In this document: piece by piece, positions 52,218-62,000 of the stretch
Numbering within the stretch: position 1 is the stretch's first letter
Layout of the letters: each line of letters starts with the position of its first letter
NCBI RefSeq assembly: GCF_019219825.1
Contig: NZ_JAHUXH010000004.1
Coordinates: forward strand, 248,001 to 312,000
DNA from: Streptomyces sp. TRM70350
GTDB taxonomy: Bacteria; Actinomycetota; Actinomycetes; Streptomycetales; Streptomycetaceae
Length of the DNA: 64,000 nt
Reading direction: 5' to 3'
Made by a program: the position numbers and the translations under genes
The notes under the pieces: model-generated
Databases searched by the model: none
The model's input: only the letters and a program-made list of their open reading frames with translations
Told to the model about the DNA's origin: nothing

Positions 52218-52229
52218 AAAACGCTTACG
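52218..52229. promoter_or_regulatory. LacI-type operator GAAAACGCTTAC (type A, copy 2)
   Basis: Matches the type-A pattern seen at 47178. It lies 204 bp upstream of the importer lipoprotein. Followed by GGAAACATTCTC, a motif also found beside the third copy (54523-54549, other strand): 20 of 27 bases agree over the composite element. Confidence 0.55.
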
Positions 52230-52271
52230 GAAACATTCTCCGCCGTTGGCGACCAACCTCGCCGTCGGCGA

Positions 52272-53360
52272 CTAACCCCGCCGACGGGGCGGCCGTACCG
52301 ACTGGCGTACGACGACATGGGTGCCCAGCACCAGGTGCTCCCCGTCGGCCCCCTTGCGCCGCCCCGCACCGCCCTCACGCCGGTCGGCCACCGCGCGCAG
52401 GGCGACCCGGCCCATCTCCTCGTACGGCACGTGCACGGTGGTCAGTTGAGGGGTGAGCTGGGACGCCAGCGGGATGTCGTCGTAGCCGACGATCGACGCG
52501 TCCTCCGGCACGCGCAGCCCGGCCGCGCGCAGGGCCTGCATGGCGCCCGCGGCGACCACGTCCGTGCCGGCGAGCACGGCGGTGAAGTCGAGCTTCTCGC
52601 GCAGGGCCGTCTCCACGGCCTCGTAGCCGTGCTCGTAGTCGTACGGGCCGTGCCGCACCATGCCCGGCGCGAACGGCACGCCGTACGCCTCGAAGGCGCG
52701 CCGGGCGCCCCTCAACCGGCCCTGCGCCGTGGTCAGTTCGGCGTGACCCGGCAGCACCAGGATGTCCCGGTGACCGGCGGACAGCAGGTGGCTGGCCATC
52801 GCGTACGCGCCGGACTCGTTGTCGTAGTCGACGGTCGTCGCCGGGACGTCGCCCTCCAGCGGCGGTCGGCCGACCAGGACGAGGTGGGAGCCGGCCGCGT
52901 CCAGGGAGCGGGCGAAGCGGGCCATGCGCAGCTGGTACTCGTCGTAGTCGTAGGCGCCGCCGAGCAGGACGACGGCGGCGACGCCCTGTTGGCGCATGAG
53001 GTTCACCAGGGCCAGCTCCCGCTCCGGGTCGTCGCCCGTCGTGCCGACCAGCGAGAGCCAGCCGCGCAGCGTGGCCGCGCCCTCGACGCCCTTGGCCACG
53101 TGGGCGAAGGCGGCGCCAGTGATGTTGTTGATGAGGATCGCGACGGTCGGGGTGCCGCCACCGGCCAGGGAGCGGGCGTGGGCGTTGGTGACGTAGTCCA
53201 GGTCCCGGACGACCTTCATCACCCTGCGGCGCAGGTCGTCGGAGACCGGGTAGTTGCCGGACAGCACGCGCGACACGCTCGCCACGGAGACACCCGCGCG
53301 TTCCGCCACGTCCCGGATCGTCGCCCGGCCGGCGTCGCCCGGTGCCTTGCGCTGACTCAC
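52272..53360 (-). CDS. LacI-family regulator of the carbohydrate locus (2)
   Basis: The 362-residue LacI repressor has a helix-turn-helix (residues 14-36, TIRDVAERAGVSVASVSRVL), hinge (HARSLAGGGT) and sugar domain (VAILINNITGAAFAHVAKGV, ASIVGYDDIPLASQLTPQLT). The GTG at 53360 has GGAG 8 nt upstream. TACGG-AAA-CCGTA (53419-53431) in its upstream gap may be a self-control site. It stands between the two sugar importers and is the best candidate for the GCAACCGGTTGC operators, but which repressor binds which site is not shown. Confidence 0.9.
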   Translation of the reverse strand: MSQRKAPGDAGRATIRDVAERAGVSVASVSRVLSGNYPVSDDLRRRVMKVVRDLDYVTNAHARSLAGGGTPTVAILINNITGAAFAHVAKGVEGAATLRGWLSLVGTTGDDPERELALVNLMRQQGVAAVVLLGGAYDYDEYQLRMARFARSLDAAGSHLVLVGRPPLEGDVPATTVDYDNESGAYAMASHLLSAGHRDILVLPGHAELTTAQGRLRGARRAFEAYGVPFAPGMVRHGPYDYEHGYEAVETALREKLDFTAVLAGTDVVAAGAMQALRAAGLRVPEDASIVGYDDIPLASQLTPQLTTVHVPYEEMGRVALRAVADRREGGAGRRKGADGEHLVLGTHVVVRQSVRPPRRRG

Positions 53361-53484
53361 CGTTGCGGCTCCTTCACCGTCGTGGCCCGGACACCGGAGC
53401 GGGCGCGCTCGCCACCGGTACGGAAACCGTATCCCATCGTTTCTCCTGGCAGCAGGCCTGTTGACAGCGCTGCGGCGGTGGCCG

Positions 53485-54498
53485 TCAGGCGACCCGGGGC
53501 AGGTCCGCGTGGCGCACCTCGTGGGCGAGGGGTCGGCCCGCGGCCAGGCGTTCCAACTCCTCCACGACGATGCGGCCCAGGCGCTGCAGTTCGTTGCCGA
53601 GCGAGCCCGCGATGTGCGGGGTGAGGAAGACGTTGGGGAGCCTGTACAGGGGGGACTCGGCGGGCAGCGGCTCGGGTTCGGTGACGTCGAGCACCGCGCT
53701 GAGACGGCCGGAGACCAACTCGTCGGTGAGGGCGTCGTGGTCGACGAGGGCGCCCCGGGAGGTGTTGATGAGGACGCCGCCGTCGCGGATGAGGGCGAGG
53801 CGTTCGCGGTCCAGCATGTGCTGGGTCTCGGGGATGTCCGGGGCGTGCAGGCTGACGATGTCGCTGCCGCTCAGCAGCTCCTCCAGGGACACGGACCGGG
53901 TGCCGAGCGCGGCGGCCTCCGCGGCGGTCACGTAGGGGTCGTGGAGCAGGACCTCGAAGTCGTACGGGTGCAGCAGTTCGAGGAGTCTGCGGCCCACGCG
54001 TGAGGCGCCGATGACACCGACGCGGCGGCCGAGGTTGCCGATCGCGGCGGTCTCTGTGGGGGCCGGGTGGGCGTGCGTGGCGCGGAAGCGCTCGCGGTGC
54101 GCGAAGGCGTCCTTGCCGGCCAGCAGGATCATCGCGAGCGTGTACTCCGCGACCGGCAGCGCGTTGCCGGTGGCCGCGCTGGAGACGGTGACGCCGCGCT
54201 TCCACAGGGCCTCTCCGACCAGCGAGCGGACGGAGCCGGCGGCGTGCAGGACCGCGCGCAGACCGGGGGCCGCGGTGAGGGTGTCCTCGTCGAGGTGCGG
54301 GCAGCCCCAGCCGGTGATCAGTACGTCGGCGCGGGCCAGCCGCGCTGCGGCGGCAGGGGCGGTGAAGTCCCGAACGACGAACGTGGGGTCGATCTCGGCC
54401 GTCTGCTGCAGCCGTGCCACCAGGGCCTCGGGGAAGAGCAGCGGGAGATGTACCGGATCCATGGCGAACACGGCCCGGGGGAGCGGGGCGCTGGGCAT
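53485..54498 (-). CDS. D-isomer-specific 2-hydroxyacid dehydrogenase
   Basis: The 337-residue NAD-dependent enzyme interconverts 2-hydroxy acids and 2-oxo acids. The nucleotide motif is RVGVIGASRVGRRLLELL. The catalytic triad is present: Arg in NTSRGALVD, Glu in DVTEPEPLP, His in LTPHIAGSLG. ATG 54498 with GGAG just upstream. Its promoter carries both operator types, so it belongs to the sugar regulon, perhaps acting on sugar-acid derivatives; the substrate is unknown. Confidence 0.9.
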   Translation of the reverse strand: MPSAPLPRAVFAMDPVHLPLLFPEALVARLQQTAEIDPTFVVRDFTAPAAAARLARADVLITGWGCPHLDEDTLTAAPGLRAVLHAAGSVRSLVGEALWKRGVTVSSAATGNALPVAEYTLAMILLAGKDAFAHRERFRATHAHPAPTETAAIGNLGRRVGVIGASRVGRRLLELLHPYDFEVLLHDPYVTAAEAAALGTRSVSLEELLSGSDIVSLHAPDIPETQHMLDRERLALIRDGGVLINTSRGALVDHDALTDELVSGRLSAVLDVTEPEPLPAESPLYRLPNVFLTPHIAGSLGNELQRLGRIVVEELERLAAGRPLAHEVRHADLPRVA

Positions 54499-54537
54499 GA
54501 CTCTCCTGAAGGCGAGAGGTGGTCGGAAACATTTTCT

Positions 54538-54549
54538 GAAAGCGTCTTC
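54538..54549. promoter_or_regulatory. LacI-type operator GAAGACGCTTTC (type A, copy 3, minus strand)
   Basis: The minus strand reads GAAGACGCTTTC, and the plus strand GAAAGCGTCTTC. It lies 40 bp upstream of the dehydrogenase gene, in a position to block transcription. Confidence 0.55.
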
Positions 54550-54635
54550 TACCGTAGATCCGCTGTCGACGGAGGGTCAATCGGCGGAACGCGGCGGAAG
54601 ATCCGCAAAAATTTCGCCCGTTCCGCGGGCTGGGA

Positions 54636-54647
54636 GCAACCGGTTGC
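54636..54647. promoter_or_regulatory. Operator GCAACCGGTTGC (type B, copy 2)
   Basis: Perfect 12-bp palindrome in the gap between the dehydrogenase and the second binding-protein gene, 138 bp from the dehydrogenase start. The 54499-54909 gap holds three operators and no gene. Confidence 0.7.
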
Positions 54648-54825
54648 GGGGTGGCCGCCTGGTTCTGCACCACCGCGGCGGACCTCGACACCGCTGGTCA
54701 GCGCACGGGTGAGGCGCACTGTGGAGCCTCACGGCGCGTGTCACCAGCGTTTCGCGGACCTTTCGAAAATGCGCCAGGAGTCTTGACGCGCCCTCCGGAC
54801 GGGCCGAAGCTCTGGCCACTCGGTC

Positions 54826-54843
54826 GTAGCAACCGGTTGCTAC
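54826..54843. promoter_or_regulatory. Operator GTAGCAACCGGTTGCTAC (type B, copy 3)
   Basis: Perfect 18-bp palindrome, the longest in the group, 67 bp upstream of the second binding-protein gene. Its core equals copy 2. Probably the main operator of the beta-helix/alginate-lyase-family operon. Confidence 0.78.
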
Positions 54844-54909
54844 CTGTTACTGCGATCCCATCCGTGACCCGGCCGAGCCGTGCTCCCCGAACCAGAAGGT
54901 GAGGCGCCC

Positions 54910-56255
54910 ATGCCGTCCCACGCCGGTGCTCCCCGCAGTCGCCGACGCTTTCTCACCCTGTCGGCCGGCGGCGCCGTGGCCGGTGCGGCGGCCCTGAGCG
55001 GATGCGCCCTGCAGGTGGCCGGGGCCGCGACCGGCGGCGAGAGCGTCACGGTGATGGTCAATCTCGACGACATCCCCCCGGAACTGATCAAGCAGGCCCA
55101 GCAGGAGATCGGCATCGGGATCACCGTGGTGCAGAACGACATCACCCGGCTGATCGCGATGCTCACCAGCGGCAACCCGCCGGACCTGGTGCGCGGCCTC
55201 GGGGCTCTCGACGCGCCGTACTTCGCCGCGCGGGGCGTGGCCGAGAACCTGGATCCGTACTTCGCCAGGTCCACCGTCCTCACGGTCGACGACCTCGATC
55301 CGGTCAACGACCTGTGGCGGTACGACGGGAAGACCCAGGGCAAGGGCCCCCGCTACGGCATGGCGAAGGACTTCTCCCAGGACGCGATGTTCTGGTACAG
55401 CACCTCGCTCTTCGACAAGGCGGGGGTCGCCCACCCCGACGAGACCGAGCCGATCACGTACGAGGAGTGGCTGGACCACGCGAAGCGTCTGGTCCAGCGC
55501 AAGAACGGCCAGACCACCGTGTACGGCGGCAGCTACAACGGTCTGGGCCTGGGCATCCTCTTCACGAACCTGACGGCCGCCGCCGGGGGCAGCTTCTTCT
55601 CGGCGGACTTCAGCCGCGTCGACTTCACCACCCCCGAGGCCCGCAGGGCCCTGGCCTGGTACGTGGGGTACGCGAGGGCCAGGGTCGGGCCGAGCCTCAT
55701 CCAGCCCAACCCCGACACCTGGGACCGGCCCACCTACGTGGCGAACCGGATGGCCATGTCCGGCAGCGGCTACTGGCTCGGCGGCATGATCAACGCCGAG
55801 CCCGAGCTGGCGGAGGTGTCCCGGCTCGCCCCCGCCCCCGTCTTCGAGGGCGGCCCGCGGATCAGCTCCTGCCAGGGTGCCACGGGCCTGTGGATGCCGA
55901 AGAAGGCCCGCAACAAGGACGCGGCCTGGCGGGTCTTCGAGTGGTTCTTCGGCGAGGGGCCGGCCAGGGCGCGCGCGGCGGGGGGCTGGGGGATACCGAG
56001 CCTGAAGTCGCTCCGCCCGCTGATGCCGCACCAGGAGGACTACCAGCGGCGCGTGCTGAAGGTGCAGGAGGCCGAGCTGAAGCACTTCTCGGTGACCCCC
56101 TTCACCCCGTACATCACGTGGAACGCGCTGGAGCCCTCATCAACCAGGTCATTCCGGCCGCGATGAAGGGCGAGATCTCCGTCGACACCCTCGCGGGACG
56201 CCTCAACTCGGTCATCAACGAGCAGATGAAGCGCGGCAAGGAGCAGGTGGGATGA
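54910..56255 (+). pseudogene. Sugar-binding lipoprotein, frameshifted near its end
   Basis: The protein has a twin-arginine signal (RSRRRFLTLSAG) with lipobox LSGC, and a family-1 binding fold (SGNPPDLVRGLGALDAPYFA, PITYEEWLDHAKRLV, GYWLGGMINAEPELAEV). At 56131-56136 one base appears missing after WNALE: the other frame then reads ALINQVIPAAMKGEIS through NEQMKRGKEQVG and ends at 56255, overlapping the next gene as ATGA. About 90 percent is intact. ATG 54910 has GAGG 5 nt upstream. The last ~40 residues are lost unless this is a sequencing error. Confidence 0.8.
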
Positions 56256-56373
56256 CAGTCGGTCGGACGGCACGACGTCACCGGGCGTTCTACCTGTTCA
56301 CCTCGCCCACCTCTTCAAGGTCACGTCCGGCGTGGTGTTCTACAACGTCGACCCGGAGGCGAAGAAGAAGTGA
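56252..56373 (+). pseudogene. MalF-type permease, almost entirely deleted
   Basis: Only both ends remain. The start MTVGRTARRHRAFYLFTSP is a typical permease N-terminus and overlaps the preceding stop. After about 56308 the sequence jumps, in another frame, to HLFKVTSGVVFYNVDPEAKK and a stop at 56373 that overlaps the GTG of the next permease. Roughly 260 middle codons, with all membrane segments, are gone. The second importer therefore cannot have its own MalF-type subunit. Confidence 0.8.
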
Positions 56374-57260
56374 CCGCGACCACCGTGACCCCGCAGCCGC
56401 CCGACTCCGGCGGCCGTGTGCGGGTACGCGCGTCCCGCCTCGTCCTCTGCTCCGTCCTCGTCGTGATCACCGGCCTGATGCTCGGCCCCTTCGGCTGGCT
56501 GGTCATCACCGGACTGAAGACCACGCCCGAACTCGCGGCCTCCCCGGTGCACTGGCTGCCCGAGAAGATCCAGTGGCACAACTTCGCCGGCGCCTTCACC
56601 CAGATCGACTTCCTCGGCCACGCCCGCAACTCCCTGATCATCGCTCTGATCTACGCCACCCTGGGCACCCTGAGTTCCGCCTGGGTCGGCTTCGGGTTCG
56701 CGCGCCTGAACGCTCCCGGCAAGAGGGCCCTGTTCGGTGTGTTGACCGGCTCGATGATGCTCCCGCAGATGACCACGCTCTTCCCGACGTACCTCATCTT
56801 CGCCAAGCTCGGCATGGTCGACACCTACTGGCCGTGGGTGCTGTGGGGGCTGGCGGCGGCGCCGTATCTGGTCTTCCTGTTCCGGCAGTTCTTCGCCGGG
56901 ATGCCGCGGGAGCTGGAGGAGGCCGCGATCATCGACGGCTGCGGCTACGCCGGGATCTTCTGGCGGATCTTCCTGCCGCAGTCCTGGCCGGTGCTGGCCG
57001 CGAGCTTCGTGATCGCCTTCACCTGGAGCTGGGGGGACTTCATCGCCCCCATGCTGCTCCTGTCCAGCGACCGCACCACACTCTCCGTCGCCCTCATGAC
57101 CTCGTACGTCACACCGGGCGGACTGCCCGTGAACAACCTGCTGGCCGCCGGCTCCGTGATGTACGTCGTACCGATCCTGCTGATCTTCCTCGTCGCCCAG
57201 CGCGGTTTCGTCGCCGGGATGTCCACCTCCGGCCTCAAGAAACGCACACCTCTTTACTAA
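56370..57260 (+). CDS. Sugar ABC transporter permease (MalG-type)
   Basis: The 296-residue membrane protein has six segments (LVLCSVLVVITGLMLGPFGW first) and EAA loop EEAAIIDGCGYAGIFWRIFL. GTG 56370 overlaps the stop of the deleted partner (GTGA), the arrangement expected before the deletion. It is intact, but its partner is lost; it would need a permease from another system, for instance 49782. Confidence 0.92.
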   Translation: MTATTVTPQPPDSGGRVRVRASRLVLCSVLVVITGLMLGPFGWLVITGLKTTPELAASPVHWLPEKIQWHNFAGAFTQIDFLGHARNSLIIALIYATLGTLSSAWVGFGFARLNAPGKRALFGVLTGSMMLPQMTTLFPTYLIFAKLGMVDTYWPWVLWGLAAAPYLVFLFRQFFAGMPRELEEAAIIDGCGYAGIFWRIFLPQSWPVLAASFVIAFTWSWGDFIAPMLLLSSDRTTLSVALMTSYVTPGGLPVNNLLAAGSVMYVVPILLIFLVAQRGFVAGMSTSGLKKRTPLY

Positions 57261-57271
57261 GGAAGCTGTTC

Positions 57272-59047
57272 ATGAACAACACCCAGAGCACCGGCCCGTC
57301 CCGGCGCACCGTCCTCCAGGCCGCGGGTGCCACCGCCGCCGCGTACTCGCTGGTCGGCACCGCGGCGGGGACCGCCAGTGCGGAGGACGGACGGAAGACC
57401 GACCGGCTGGTGGTCCACCCCGTCCCGGGCGCACTGCCGATCAACACCACCTACGTCGTCAAGGCCCGCACGCCCGGCGGCCGGTGGAAGCCGGTGCCGG
57501 TCCTGCGCGCGGGCACGAAGACCATCAACGAGAAGACCGGCTCCGGCAGCATCCGGTACACCTCCGTCGCCAACCTCGACTTCACCGGCACCGTGGAGGT
57601 GCAGGTCACCTGGTCCCAGGGCACCATCCCCGCCGCGCGGATCCGCCCGTTGTCGTACGACATCCCGCACGAGGTCAGCGGCGACACCATCACCTTCAGC
57701 CTCACCGAGCCGCGCAACCTCTCCATCGAGATCGACGGCGACATCTACGGCAACCTGCAGCTGCACGCCAACCCGATCGAGACCCGGCGGCCGGAGGAGG
57801 ACGACCCCGACGTCATCTACTTCGGCCCCGGCCTGCACACCCCCTCGGGCGGCGTGGTGAAGGTGCCCAGCGGCAAGACGGTGTACCTGGCCGGAGGCGC
57901 GGTGCTCAAGGCCCGTGTGGAGTTCGTGAACGTCGAGAACGCCCGGCTGATCGGCCGGGGCATCATCTGGGACTCGGACGCCGCCACCCTGGTGGCGTTC
58001 TCGAAGAACATCGAGATCGACGGCATCCTCGCCCTCAACCCGAAGACCGGCTACTCCTGCACCATCGGTCAGTCGAAGCAGGTCACCGTCCGCAACCTGC
58101 ACTCCTACAGCAACGGCCAGTGGGGCGACGGCATCGACGTGTTCAGCAGCGAGGACGTCCTGATCGAGGGCGTCTTCATGCGCAACAGCGACGACTGCAT
58201 CGCCATCTACGCCCACCGCTGGGACTACTACGGCGACTGCCGCAACGTCGTCGTCCGCGACTCCACCCTGTGGGCCGACGTCGCGCACCCGGTGAACATG
58301 GGAACCCACGGCAACCCGGAGCAGCCGGAGACGATCGAGAACATCGTCTTCAGCAACATCGACGTCCTCCAGCACCGTGAGCCGCAGGTCCTCTACCAGG
58401 GCTGCTTCGCCCTGAACCCCGGCGACAGCAACCTCATCCGCAACGTGCGCATCCAGGACGTCCGGGTGGAGGACTTCACCTGGGGCCAGCTGTTCAACAT
58501 GCGGGTCATGGCCAACCGCTACAACGCCTCGCCCGGCCGCGGCATCCAGGACGTCTACGTCCGGAACCTGACCTACAACGGCAGGAACGCCATCATGCCG
58601 ATCGTCGTCGGCTACGACGCCGACCGCCCCATCAAGAACCTCACCTTCCAGAACCTGCAGATCAACGGCACGGTCATCCACGACAAGATGCGCAAGCCCG
58701 GCTGGTACCTGACCCCGGACATGGTCCCGATGTTCGTCAACGAGCACGTGAAGGACCTCCGCTTCCTCGACGCCACCACACCGGCCGCGACGGTGGCCCC
58801 CGAGATCACCAGCGCGGGCGAGGTGACGACCACCAAGAAGCGGGTCTTCCACCACCTCGTCACCGCGACCGCGCTGCCGACGTCGTTCGGCGCCGAGGGA
58901 CTGCCCGAGGGCCTGCGGATCGACGAGAAGACCGGCCTGATCTCCGGAACCCCGAAGCGCCGCGGCACCCACACGGTCACCGTCTCGGCCACCAACAGCG
59001 TGGGCACGGCGACCAACACCCTCAAGCTGACCGTGCAGAACCCGTAA
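57272..59047 (+). CDS. Secreted right-handed beta-helix glycosidase (GH28/GH49-like)
   Basis: The 591-residue protein has a Tat-type signal (SRRTVLQAAGATAAAYSLVG), an N-terminal beta-sandwich (45-180) and a right-handed beta-helix (185-500), then a putative Ig domain (508-591, GLPEGLRIDEKTGLISGTPK). Acidic residues fit clan GH-N catalysis: Asp286 and Asp289 (WGDGIDVFSSED), Asp307 and Asp308 (RNSDDCIAIYAHR), with MGTHG where polygalacturonases have GHG. It likely cleaves a polysaccharide outside the cell; pectin is one option. GGAAG lies 6 nt before ATG 57272. It follows the permease by 11 bp. Confidence 0.85.
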   Translation: MNNTQSTGPSRRTVLQAAGATAAAYSLVGTAAGTASAEDGRKTDRLVVHPVPGALPINTTYVVKARTPGGRWKPVPVLRAGTKTINEKTGSGSIRYTSVANLDFTGTVEVQVTWSQGTIPAARIRPLSYDIPHEVSGDTITFSLTEPRNLSIEIDGDIYGNLQLHANPIETRRPEEDDPDVIYFGPGLHTPSGGVVKVPSGKTVYLAGGAVLKARVEFVNVENARLIGRGIIWDSDAATLVAFSKNIEIDGILALNPKTGYSCTIGQSKQVTVRNLHSYSNGQWGDGIDVFSSEDVLIEGVFMRNSDDCIAIYAHRWDYYGDCRNVVVRDSTLWADVAHPVNMGTHGNPEQPETIENIVFSNIDVLQHREPQVLYQGCFALNPGDSNLIRNVRIQDVRVEDFTWGQLFNMRVMANRYNASPGRGIQDVYVRNLTYNGRNAIMPIVVGYDADRPIKNLTFQNLQINGTVIHDKMRKPGWYLTPDMVPMFVNEHVKDLRFLDATTPAATVAPEITSAGEVTTTKKRVFHHLVTATALPTSFGAEGLPEGLRIDEKTGLISGTPKRRGTHTVTVSATNSVGTATNTLKLTVQNP

Positions 59048-59062
59048 GCCAGGGAGTAACCC

Positions 59063-62000
59063 GTGCAATCGCTCAGCCGACGGACGCTCCTCGGCACGGC
59101 GGGACTCGCGGCCGTGGCCGGAGGCGGACTGCTGTCCGTCTCCACCACGCCCGCGTGGGCCCGGTCCGCCGAAGCGGCGTTCACCTTCGCGCATCCCGGT
59201 CTGCTGCACTCCCGGGCGGACCTGGCCCGGATGAAGTCCGCGGTGGCGCAGGGACGCGACCCGATCGCGTCCGGCTTCGCCGCGCTGGCCGCCGACTTCC
59301 GCTCCCAGCACACCTACGCCGTCCGCAACACCGGTCAGATCACCACCTGGGGCCGCGGCCCCACCGACTCCACCAGCCAGGCGGTCACCGACGCGGCCGC
59401 CGCCTACCAGAACGCCCTGATGTGGGCGGTCACCGGCGACGTACGCCACGCCGACAAGGCCCGCGACATCCTCGACGCCTGGGCCGCCTCCCTCACCGGC
59501 GTCACCGGCGCCGACGGGCAGCTCGGCGCCGGGATCCAGGGCTTCAAGCTCGTCAACGCCGCCGAGATCCTGCGGCACAGCGGCTACGAGGGCTGGTCCG
59601 AGGAGTCGATACGCCGCTGCGAACGCTCCTTCACCGACGTCTGGTACCCGGCCCTGTCCGGCTACTGCCTCTACGCCAACGGCAACTGGGACCTCGCCGC
59701 GCTGCGCACCATCCTCGCCATCGCCGTGTTCTGCGACCACCGGGTGATGTTCGAGGACGCCCTGCGGTTCGCGGCCGCCGGGTCCGGCAACGGCTCGGTG
59801 CTGCACCGCGTCGTCACCGCCGCGGGCCAGGGCCAGGAGTCCGGCCGCGACCAGGCCCACGAACAGCTCGCCGTCGGCCTGCTGGCGGACGCGGCCGAGG
59901 TCGCCTGGCAGCAGGGCGTGGACCTGTACGGCTTCGCGGACAGCCGGATCCTCGCCAACTTCGAGTACTTCGCCCGCTACAACCTGGGCGACGACTCCGT
60001 ACCGTTCACGCCCGATCTCGACCGCACCGGCAAGTACATCAAGACGACCGTCTCCGCCCGGCAGCGCGGAGTGTTCCGCCCGCTGTGGGAGATGGCGTAC
60101 GCGCACTACGCGGGACGCCTCGGCAAGCCCGCCCCCCACACCGAGCAGGTCGTCTTCCGGGGCACGAACGGAGCACGTGCGGTGGAGGGCTACCACGAGG
60201 ACCACCCCGGCTGGGGCACCCTCACCTACGCGGGGACGACGACGGCCGCACCGGCCGCGCCGACGGCACCCGCCGGTGTCACCGCGGTCGGCGACGGCCA
60301 CGCGGTCACCGTGTCCTGGCTGCCGTCCGCGTGGGCGACCGGTTACACGGTCCGGCGGGCCACCAGCCCGGAGGGGCCGTACAGGCGGCGCGCGTCCGGG
60401 GTCGGGGCGCCCAGGTTCACGGACCACGACGTCCGCCCGGGACGGACGTACTACTACACGGTCACCGCCACCAACTCCCACGGCACCAGCGCGGCTTCCG
60501 CCTGGACCGCCGCCACCGCCGGTCTCCCCGAACCCTGGTCGACCCGGGACGTGGGGAACGTGAGAATCCCCGGCTCCGCATCCTTCGACGGCGAGCGCTT
60601 CGTGCTGACGGCGAGCGGCAGCGCGGACACGTACCGGGTCGCCTATGTGCCCCTGCGCGGCGACGGCGTCGTCACCGCGCGGATCGTGTTCCCGCTCAGC
60701 TCGCAGTACTCCAGGATCGGCGTCACCGTCCGCGACTCCCTCGACCCGGACGCCGCGCACGCCGCGATGCTGATCCAGGGGCTGCCGCTGCACACCTGGA
60801 GCGGAGTGTGGAGCGTCCGTCCTTCGGCCGGGGCGGACGTCTCCGCCACCGGCAGCACGCCCGTGCCGCCGTCCCAGCAGCAGGCGATCACCAGCGCGGC
60901 CGCGTTCCCGATCTCCGACCTCGGCTCGCTCCCGGAGTCGGCGACCCCCCTGACGGCGCCGTACGTCGAGGGCGCGGGTGACGGCTACCGGCTGCGGGCG
61001 CCGTACTGGGTCCGCGTGGAACGCAAGGGCGGCCGCTGTACCGGCTCCCTCTCCCCGGACGGCATCCGGTGGACAGAAGTCGGCTCCACCCGGGTGGAGT
61101 TGGGGCGCACCAGCTACGCGGGCCTGGTCCTCACCTCCTGCCTGGGCGTCGACGAGGAGTACGCCGAGACGGGCACCGGTGCCTTCGACAACGTCAGCGT
61201 GGTCACGGCCAGGGGCGCCGACTGGGTCACCCCGCGTCCCACGCACACCGCCACCGGCCTGCGGGCGGTCACCGGCGCCGACGCCGTCGAACTGAGCTGG
61301 ACCGACCCGGACCCCTCGGCCACCTACGCGGTGCTGCGGGCCACGGACGCGGCGGGCCCGTACCGGACGATCGCGAACGGCGTCGCCCCGGTCGGCTTCG
61401 GCACCCGCATCCGGTACACGGACCCCACCGGCAGACCCGGCACGACGTATCACTACACCGTCACCAAGACCAACACCGGTGGACGCGGCCCCCGTTCGGC
61501 GCCCGCGCACGCCGAGATGCCGACCCCCTCGACGCCTGAGTTCGTCTCCCCCGACACCGCGTTCGCCAACCGGGGCGTCATGTTCCGCCACCTGCTGCGG
61601 GCCGCACCGGCGGCGATCCGGTTCACCGCGCGCGGCCTGCCCGACGGCCTGCGTCTGGACCCGCGCACCGGCCTGATCTCCGGAACGCCCACCGAGAAGG
61701 GAGAGTTCAGGGTCACGACCACCGCGGCCAACGCGGCGGCCACCGCGACCGCCACCCTCACGCTCACCGTCGGCACCCCGCCGCCCGCCCCCTGGTCGTA
61801 CGGCGATCTCGGCGACGTGGTGCTCGACGCGCGCGAACTCGGCACCTACGGCGTGGTGTACGTGCGCACACCCGGCAGCACCGCATACGAGGACGGGACC
61901 TTCGTGGTGCGGGGCGCCGGGACCGATCTGACCGTCAACAACCAGGGCATGACCGGCCAGTTCGTACGGCGGCCCGTCACCGGCGACTGCGAGATCACCG

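Noticed and set aside
57257..61591. Very long minus-strand open frame (1444 codons) opposite the beta-helix and lyase-family genes
   Set aside because: High-GC sequence leaves few stops on the antisense strand; the product is low-complexity and the plus-strand genes have clear domains.
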